DNA of 64,000 nt from Emmonsiellopsis sp. PD_33 (lineage: Eukaryota; Ascomycota; Eurotiomycetes; Onygenales; Ajellomycetaceae): the NCBI GenBank assembly GCA_032988165.1, contig JANTQF010000011.1, forward strand, positions 124,001 through 188,000. Direction: 5' to 3'. Shown here piece by piece: positions 58,715-64,000 of this stretch. A program made the position numbers and the translations under genes. The number at the start of each line of letters is the position of its first letter. Position 1 is the first letter of the stretch. The notes beneath the pieces are model-generated. The model was not told the origin of the DNA and ran no database searches. It was given only the letters and a program-made list of their open reading frames with translations.

Positions 58715-59349
58715 ATGAAGCTCGTCAGGTACGTTGGGATGGGAGCTTGTGTTCGCGGTTGCGAAAGGACTCTGGATTGTTGGCTAACGAGTTCCTCCCT
58801 TCGATATAGATTTCTCATGAAATGCGCGAACGAGACGGTTACCATAGAGCTTAAAAATGGTATTATCCCTGCCACCCGCCTTCCCCTCCATCGCGACCAT
58901 GCACTCTACCTCCCAAGCAAACCCGGCCTCTTCCCCGTACCGCGTCTTCCTTTCGGAAATTTCCCCCAATAAATTCAAACGCTATCTTTCCAGTAATCTA
59001 CTGTATTGCGATATGTACTGACAATCTCCGCGTTGTAAATTCCCCAGGCACCATCCTCCACGGCACCATCACCTCCGTCTCCCCGCAAATGAACACCGCA
59101 TTGCGCACAGTCAAAATGACCCCGAAAGGCCGCGATCCCATTTCCCTCGATACCATAAATATCCGCGGCTCAACGATCAGATACTACATTCTCCCCGACA
59201 GCCTTCCCCTAGACACGCTCCTGGTCGACGACCAACCTAAGCCCAAGAACAAGGCGAGAAAAGAGGCTGCGGATCGCGGACGGGGAAGAGGTGGACCCAG
59301 AGGTCGGGGTGGAAGAGGCAGAGGAAGAGGCCGGGGGAGAGGTTTCTGA
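58715..59349 (+). CDS. SMD1: small nuclear ribonucleoprotein Sm D1
   Basis: Three exons (58715-58728, 58810-58859, 59048-59349) encode 121 residues. The first exon is only 14 nt (MKLV plus part of Arg). Sm1 motif: FLMKCANETVTIELKNG; Sm2 motif: TINIRGSTIRYYILPDSLPLDTLLVDD, the typical Sm D1 sequence. The C-terminus is a Gly-Arg-rich tail (RGRGGPRGRGGRGRGRGRGRGF), the target of symmetric arginine methylation in other organisms. Sm D1 is part of the heptameric ring on U1, U2, U4 and U5 snRNAs in the spliceosome. Two early introns are ordinary for fungal Sm genes. It converges with MTQ2. Confidence 0.95.
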
Positions 59350-59962
59350 TTGGATTGATGATGGACTGGTCGGGTTTTGTGGCGGTGATTTGATATGTTC
59401 GTCGTCCTCGGGTCATGAAGGAGCTTGGACAACGAGGCTGTGTGACGGGACTATGAATAAAAAAACCCTTGGGGCAGGGGAAGACAAAAAGAGAGTTGTG
59501 GATGCTTTGCGCTCTTCTATCTTATTTCCTTTGTGTTTAATTCCGGCATGTGTGGATCTGGATGGATGGCTTCGTGGATCTCCCTTGTTTTTACCCTCTT
59601 GATCTTTCTGTTACTCGTGCTTTTTTTTAACTGTTATTCGAAATGGCGAAATTATGGAATGATATATGTCTAGTAAGACTACTTCCTGGTATCTGACCTA
59701 TCTGCCACGCTTGGCGCGTTACGACCATGAAACTGATGCTTGAGAGAAAGAGACACAACCATGAGTGCTGGCGTGTCTAGAGATTAGCTGAGCATCCCGC
59801 AACTAGCGAAGGTAACCTTCTACCTGCTAGACGCGTATCGGGATAACAGGCGGTGAGTTGAGAATCTAACAAAACAGACATTCGATATAAGCATTGCTGC
59901 ATGGCTCGGGGCCCAAGTTTATTACATCTCAAGATCGTTCCATTCATCAATCCAATTCCCAT
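59350..59962. other. convergent 3' intergenic region (SMD1 / MTQ2)
   Basis: About 610 bp between two facing stop codons; presumably both 3'UTRs. No gene seen. Confidence 0.5.
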
Positions 59963-60829
59963 TCATTTGCTCATTGGTTCCCTCCATATTCGTAAGATTA
60001 ATAGCTTCTCCCAACCCGCCTTAGCACCACTTCTACCCACAGTTTCAACCGTCCATCCGTCACCCCAGCCCGTAATTCGTGACCTCACGTCATCAGGTTT
60101 GTTCTGGGCACAGAGCAAAACATATGCGACGCCCCGTACTGGATCAAGAACATCTGGTATTGAGTCTAGAAGCCGGTTTGTAGTTTCCATCCCGAGTTCT
60201 CCGCCAGCATAGGAAAGGGAGAGGAGATGGGATTCCCGTTCAAATTTCGAGATAGTGGACGCAGTTGAAGGGTTCTCTTCATCAGACGGGGGCGGTAAAG
60301 CTGGCAGCTCCGGCGTCGGCACGTATGGCGGGTTGAACATAAGGACGTCCACTGACCCAGATCTCAGCGGAGAGCAGAGATCCGCAGTTAGGGATGACAG
60401 GAACTGCGGTTGTACAGGGGTTTCCGAAGACGATGATAGTAAGGGTTCCGCATGGAGAGTCCGAGGCTTGTGCCCCCCAGCTTCATCAATGGCCAGACAG
60501 ACGGTTTGACGAGTTGCACTGCAGGCATTTCTGTTCACGTCCGTGCCCAGGGTTAGTATATCCCCTCTTCCAAATATGGTTTTTGCGTTTGCAGCAACGA
60601 AGGCGAGAACTACGCCAGAGCCGGTGCCGACTTCAACCACGAGGGGTTGGGGTGTGTTTGTGGAGGAGGGCGACGGATTTGATGAGTCGCGTGAAGCATT
60701 ATTGAATCGCTGCGTTAGCCATGCAGCTTCTGTGGCGGAGGAGAGCGTGTCCAGGAACAGATAGCTATCCTCTGCCGGCTCATAGATCGTCTCGAACGAG
60801 ACGTGGGAGGTCGATGGCGTTGGAAGCAT
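59963..60829 (-). CDS. MTQ2: eRF1 methyltransferase catalytic subunit Mtq2 (HemK family)
   Basis: A 288-residue frame counted from the ATG of MLPTPSTS; in-frame ATGs at 60844 and 60895 would add a few residues. Family landmarks in order: YEPAEDSYLFLDTL near residue 16, SAM-binding VVEVGTGSGVVLAF, acidic strand-end GTDVNRNAC, LTADLCSPL, and the catalytic NPPY (NPPYVPTPELP). The MLPTP start and YEPAEDS match yeast Mtq2, which with Trm112 methylates the Gln of the GGQ motif of release factor eRF1. It is intronless and divergent from ACN9. Confidence 0.92.
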   Translation of the reverse strand: MLPTPSTSHVSFETIYEPAEDSYLFLDTLSSATEAAWLTQRFNNASRDSSNPSPSSTNTPQPLVVEVGTGSGVVLAFVAANAKTIFGRGDILTLGTDVNRNACSATRQTVCLAIDEAGGHKPRTLHAEPLLSSSSETPVQPQFLSSLTADLCSPLRSGSVDVLMFNPPYVPTPELPALPPPSDEENPSTASTISKFERESHLLSLSYAGGELGMETTNRLLDSIPDVLDPVRGVAYVLLCAQNKPDDVRSRITGWGDGWTVETVGRSGAKAGWEKLLILRIWREPMSK

Positions 60830-61319
60830 GGTGGAAACAATCATGCGGGTAGCCGGAGGAGCTGGGTCATGGCGCCATATCTTTCTGCAGAGCAATCACC
60901 ACCGCGGACCGCTCTATTGTTTATTATAAAGCTATCTGATGTTGGCGGGGTCAAAATAAATTTTTGGATCGTCGGAGTTCTGGCGGGACATTTAAATCAC
61001 GTGATTTTTCGACGATCTTCCAAGGTTCCGCAACCGAACGGAGCAATCCAAACCTCCGGGATTGAAGAGACGGACTCATTACCAAGCTGTCAACAGTTGT
61101 TAATTATACAGTCGTTACTCTTTTTTACCAGATTCATAGCTCTTGAGCATATATTGAAGCTTTTCCGCCGTTGCTTGTCTCTCCCACCACGTCGCTGTTT
61201 CGGCTTCCCGCCCTCTTAACCTCGGTCACCAACGCAAAGATCAAGAAGCTCTCACAACCACATACATATTTCGTGACCGGATTCTCCTTTGGGCAAGAGT
61301 TCAACTTGAAGCAAACAAA
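60830..61319. promoter_or_regulatory. divergent promoter region (MTQ2 / ACN9)
   Basis: 490 bp between two ATGs. It holds the 14-bp palindrome at 60994-61007 close to the middle. Both genes could share it. Confidence 0.55.
60994..61007. promoter_or_regulatory. 14-bp E-box palindrome AAATCACGTGATTT
   Basis: A perfect palindrome around CACGTG, 165 bp from the MTQ2 ATG and about 310 bp from the ACN9 ATG. This is the class of site bound by Cbf1-like bHLH factors in yeast; use here is inferred. Confidence 0.55.
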
Positions 61320-61870
61320 ATGAGATTGTCTCCAAGACTACTAATGGCCAACCCGGTTTCAATGGCCTCGAACCCAAACGCGGCAGTGGCCCTCCTTCCA
61401 CCCATCCCGCTCTACCGCCGCTTGCTCAGGGTTCATAGAAAAAAGCTCCCAGCGGATAGGAGAATGCTTGGTGACATGTATGTGAAGAGTGAATTCAGAG
61501 CTCATAGGAATGTCGACAATCCAATCCATATTGTACGCCGAACTGGCCCCTTCCCCGTTTCGCATTCCCTAACAAAGGCTGACACATTCGGCGAATAGGT
61601 TGGGTTCCTCACGGAGTGGCAGTTATATCTTCAGCAGCTAGAAGGGGACACTTGGCAGGGTGGGAAACTGGACAAAGCGAAAATTGATAAGATGAGCGGT
61701 TCGTTGTTCCCTGTTTACCCACGAAGCCTCATGTTTCGGCTTTTGCTTAGGCGCTTTTCTTCCGGGCTATGACTGACTTTTATCGGGCGCGTTAAGATCA
61801 GCAAATCGGACAACTTTACGAACTTATGCAAGCTATAAAAAACAAAGGTGGTGATGGCTCTGAACAATGA
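61320..61870 (+). CDS. ACN9: succinate dehydrogenase assembly factor Acn9/SDHAF3 (mitochondrial)
   Basis: Three exons (61320-61532, 61599-61698, 61797-61870) encode 128 residues. The N-terminus (about 25 residues, Arg/Ser/Asn, no acidic residue) resembles a mitochondrial presequence. The LYR-type motif is LYRRLLR at about residues 37-43, followed by DMYVKSEFRAHRNVDNPIHI, VGFLTEWQLYLQQLEGD, and QIGQLYELMQAIKN, all typical of Acn9. In yeast it protects the iron-sulfur subunit Sdh2 during complex II assembly. The first intron splits the block after IHI; the second has an unusual GTTCGT donor but restores the family C-terminus, so I accept it. Reading through without splicing would lose these blocks. 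Confidence 0.9.
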
Positions 61871-62258
61871 AGGGGAGGCCAGAATGCCCCTTACGCTGGC
61901 CATTCAATGCAAGCGTTACCGTGTTGGTAAAGATTAACTGCCTCCGCTCAAACCCATCAAAGAGTGAACGGTGTTTCGAGATCACTCCCACTTGTTTGCT
62001 ACGGGCTTTTTTCAAGCTTCGTCATCTACATAAATGCCGATATTCTTACCGCCGTTTGATCTCGCCCTTGATCTTTCACGACATCTCAAACATAACATTT
62101 CCATTGAGACACTCTCCAACAGCTCAACCAAGGCCTACCCTGTCTAAACAACCTCGAGGCAGTGGTATTGTACTTTCCTCCACTTGTCAACCCGGCCATT
62201 TACGTACTTGCACCCGACCATCCCGGTATATCGTCCACATCATCTACCACGTTTCAAA
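61871..62258. other. intergenic / 5' flank of the Cys-rich ORF
   Basis: About 390 bp of pyrimidine-rich sequence before the small Cys-rich frame. A long overlapping frame (61867-62466) shows no domain and is probably not coding. Confidence 0.4.
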
Positions 62259-62564
62259 ATGTGCCGTCCGGTATTCTGGAGATCACCCACATGCCCCCAT
62301 CGTTGGTTCACCATCGGCCACCCGTGCCAAAAGGGCCTTGGTTTTGACAACTGCCCCAGACTCAACGGCGGATCTATTCTCCCATTTACCGTGGGGCCTA
62401 CGTTTACCTCCTGCCCCAGGTCCTGCCCAGTATGCAACATGGACGGAGACTACGATCGAAACATAATCAGATTGGCCCATGCTCGCAGCTACGGCGTGCG
62501 GCAACGCGTGGGCAGAAAGCATTTTGTCGACCACGAAATAGGTTTATTGTGCACGGTGATGTGA
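62259..62564 (+). CDS. small cysteine-rich hypothetical protein
   Basis: A 101-residue frame from an ATG in good context (AAAATG). The N-terminus MCRPVFWRSPTCPHRWFTIGHPC, a central GFDNCPRL and CPVCNMDGDYDRNIIR place six or seven Cys plus His in metal-binding-like pairs. I recall a family of short fungal proteins of unknown function with this pattern (a CPTC-like start, a GFxNCP middle and a CPxC-GGYDRN end). There is no signal peptide. No close neighbour suggests its role. Confidence 0.5.
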   Translation: MCRPVFWRSPTCPHRWFTIGHPCQKGLGFDNCPRLNGGSILPFTVGPTFTSCPRSCPVCNMDGDYDRNIIRLAHARSYGVRQRVGRKHFVDHEIGLLCTVM

Positions 62565-64000
62565 TGTCGATCCAACACGCGTGGGTCTAAGGACGGGCCG
62601 CGGCCGCTGCTGCAGGGAATATCTGGTGTACCTTTTCTTTTACTCTTTCGATTGGGCGTATCTCGGGACCCGGTGTACTGATTGGATGGATTTTTCACAA
62701 GATTTATGCATAGCGTGTGGTGTTTTGTTAATTTGTTGTTCAGAGCTTACGAGTTGGTTGGTTCCTATAATTGGGTTAGTTTTGTTGTAACATTAGTTTC
62801 GCATCATCTTCGGTACCTGGGCAGGGGTGTGTGATATAGACCGGATTTGGATATACTATTGTGAGGCTCAGGGGTAGCTGTTGGAGCTACAGAGTTTGTT
62901 GTTTCAGCCCACTTTTCTTTGAGCGTGCTATGGCTTTGAAACAATTTCTTCGATGTATTACACAATGGAGCTATGAAACCTCTTTTTCTGTAATCGATGG
63001 TGCTCTGTCGGGTATTTCTTTCTACTTTCTTCCCCATCCGTTCAAAGTTCTCTGCCTTGTATGCTACCGCTTTATACTTGCATCAAGGAGCGTTGCTATT
63101 ATGTGTCTGGACCCCTTCTCCTCCTTTCCTTGTTCAGCCTTTCGGGTCGGCCTTTTTGCTTTGTGCTTCCCTGTCCCTTATTACTAGATACCATGAAGCT
63201 TTTTAAATAATGAAATAATGAAAGAACCCTTTGAAAATACAACGGTTATTACAAGGCGGCGGTCGGTTTTGCTCGGGTCGAGTGCACCCCACTCTGCAGT
63301 CGCCCGATTCATATTCCGCCATCTATAACAGCTTTGATGTCCAGCAACAACTGGCATCCCTTCCTTCAGGACTATATCACGTCAACTTGGAAACGACTCA
63401 CACCACTATGGAGTTCATTGGCACTATGAGTACCATATCCCTTTCATCTACATTTCCCACAGCGGCGTCCTGCTCCATCATAGCTGTATGGAATCCACAA
63501 AATTCTCGGTGGGTATATAACCTCTAGTTATTATATAAAATGTTTCAAGCGCTCCAGACGAGCATTCTGCGGCCTGTCAAATATTCGGGGTACCACATTA
63601 CCGGCTATTGCTGCAGCACATTCGCGTGGCTTTCAAAATGAACTATTGCTCCCCTATCCGAAATGGCCTTCTACACCCCTGTTCCTATCATGATTAACTC
63701 CATGGTTATGCAGGTTGTTGGGTAACTCATTAACTGAACAGTTAACTATCCGTGCCGCTCGCGCGCAGACCAAAGCCGTGTACTACATTACGATGCTCCC
63801 CCAGCCATTCTTCCTGCGGCTCCAGATACAAAGTACGGTGCAGCTACTTTACCCGTCGTTCTGTTATGGCGGAGATACTATCATGACCCCGCCATCGCCA
63901 TCAAATATGACGGCCATTTTCAGCTCTGTATCAATCAGACCAATTAACTAGGAAATTATCACACCAACCTGCCCCTCAATTGCGCCATCGTTCGCTGCAA
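62565..64000. other. right flank, no gene recognised
   Basis: Frames at 62861-63187 (hydrophobic, Cys/Phe-rich) and 63231-63527 lack domains and are not supported. The stretch probably includes the 3'UTR of the Cys-rich gene and sequence reaching a gene outside the window. Confidence 0.4.

Noticed and set aside
61867..62466. 199-codon plus-strand frame overlapping the Cys-rich ORF
   Set aside because: It begins inside the ACN9 stop region, has no domain, and the overlapping frame has the better motif pattern.
1..64000. CRISPR arrays, prokaryotic operons or phage genes
   Set aside because: No regularly spaced direct repeats or bacterial gene layout; spliceosomal introns and family content are fungal.

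Overview
The window looks like a nuclear contig from a filamentous ascomycete, most likely a eurotiomycete (Onygenales is my best guess, from gene style and CpG-poor repeats). Genes are single-copy eukaryotic genes with short GT-AG introns (about 55-190 bp), long UTRs and no operons. Two gene-dense blocks (about 1-27.6 kb and 49.5-62.6 kb) flank a gene-poor, repeat-bearing middle (about 27.6-49.5 kb).

Left block: a very large membrane/ankyrin/SPRY protein gene (about 1.3-8.1 kb, six readable exons); a delta-9 fatty acid desaturase with a C-terminal cytochrome b5 domain; a five-exon gene with an N-terminal zinc-finger-like segment and a C-terminal RING-like Cys cluster; an SRPK-like protein kinase with a changed catalytic loop; a tRNA-Glu(CUC); a divergent pair of a mitochondrial carrier (Mtm1 type) and an F-box protein (Hrt3/Pof7 type); APC2, the cullin subunit of the anaphase-promoting complex; and Pkr1, a V-ATPase assembly factor.

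Middle: one five-exon C2H2 gene (37.4-38.9 kb) among mobile elements. There is a 2.52-kb piggyBac-type transposon remnant with perfect 32-bp terminal inverted repeats, a 471-bp MITE-like element with 24-bp inverted repeats, and a structurally complete but coding-dead Ty1/copia retrotransposon. The latter has 110-bp LTRs, a 5-bp target duplication, a half-tRNA-type primer site and a polypurine tract. All seven differences between its LTRs fall at CpG sites, and its interior and the piggyBac coding region are almost free of CpG, pointing to cytosine-methylation or RIP-like mutation of repeats.

Right block: a GTPBP1-type GTPase, two same-strand F-box paralogues, Sm D1 (spliceosome), MTQ2 (eRF1 methyltransferase) divergent from ACN9/SDHAF3 (succinate dehydrogenase assembly), and a small cysteine-rich hypothetical protein. 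Several intergenic regions carry the E-box TCACGTGA.

I did not find a clear new multi-gene system. The most interesting signals are the CpG-restricted decay of the retroelement, the membrane-ankyrin-SPRY protein, and the kinase lacking its catalytic-loop lysine. Exon boundaries were read by hand from splice signals and reading-frame continuity.
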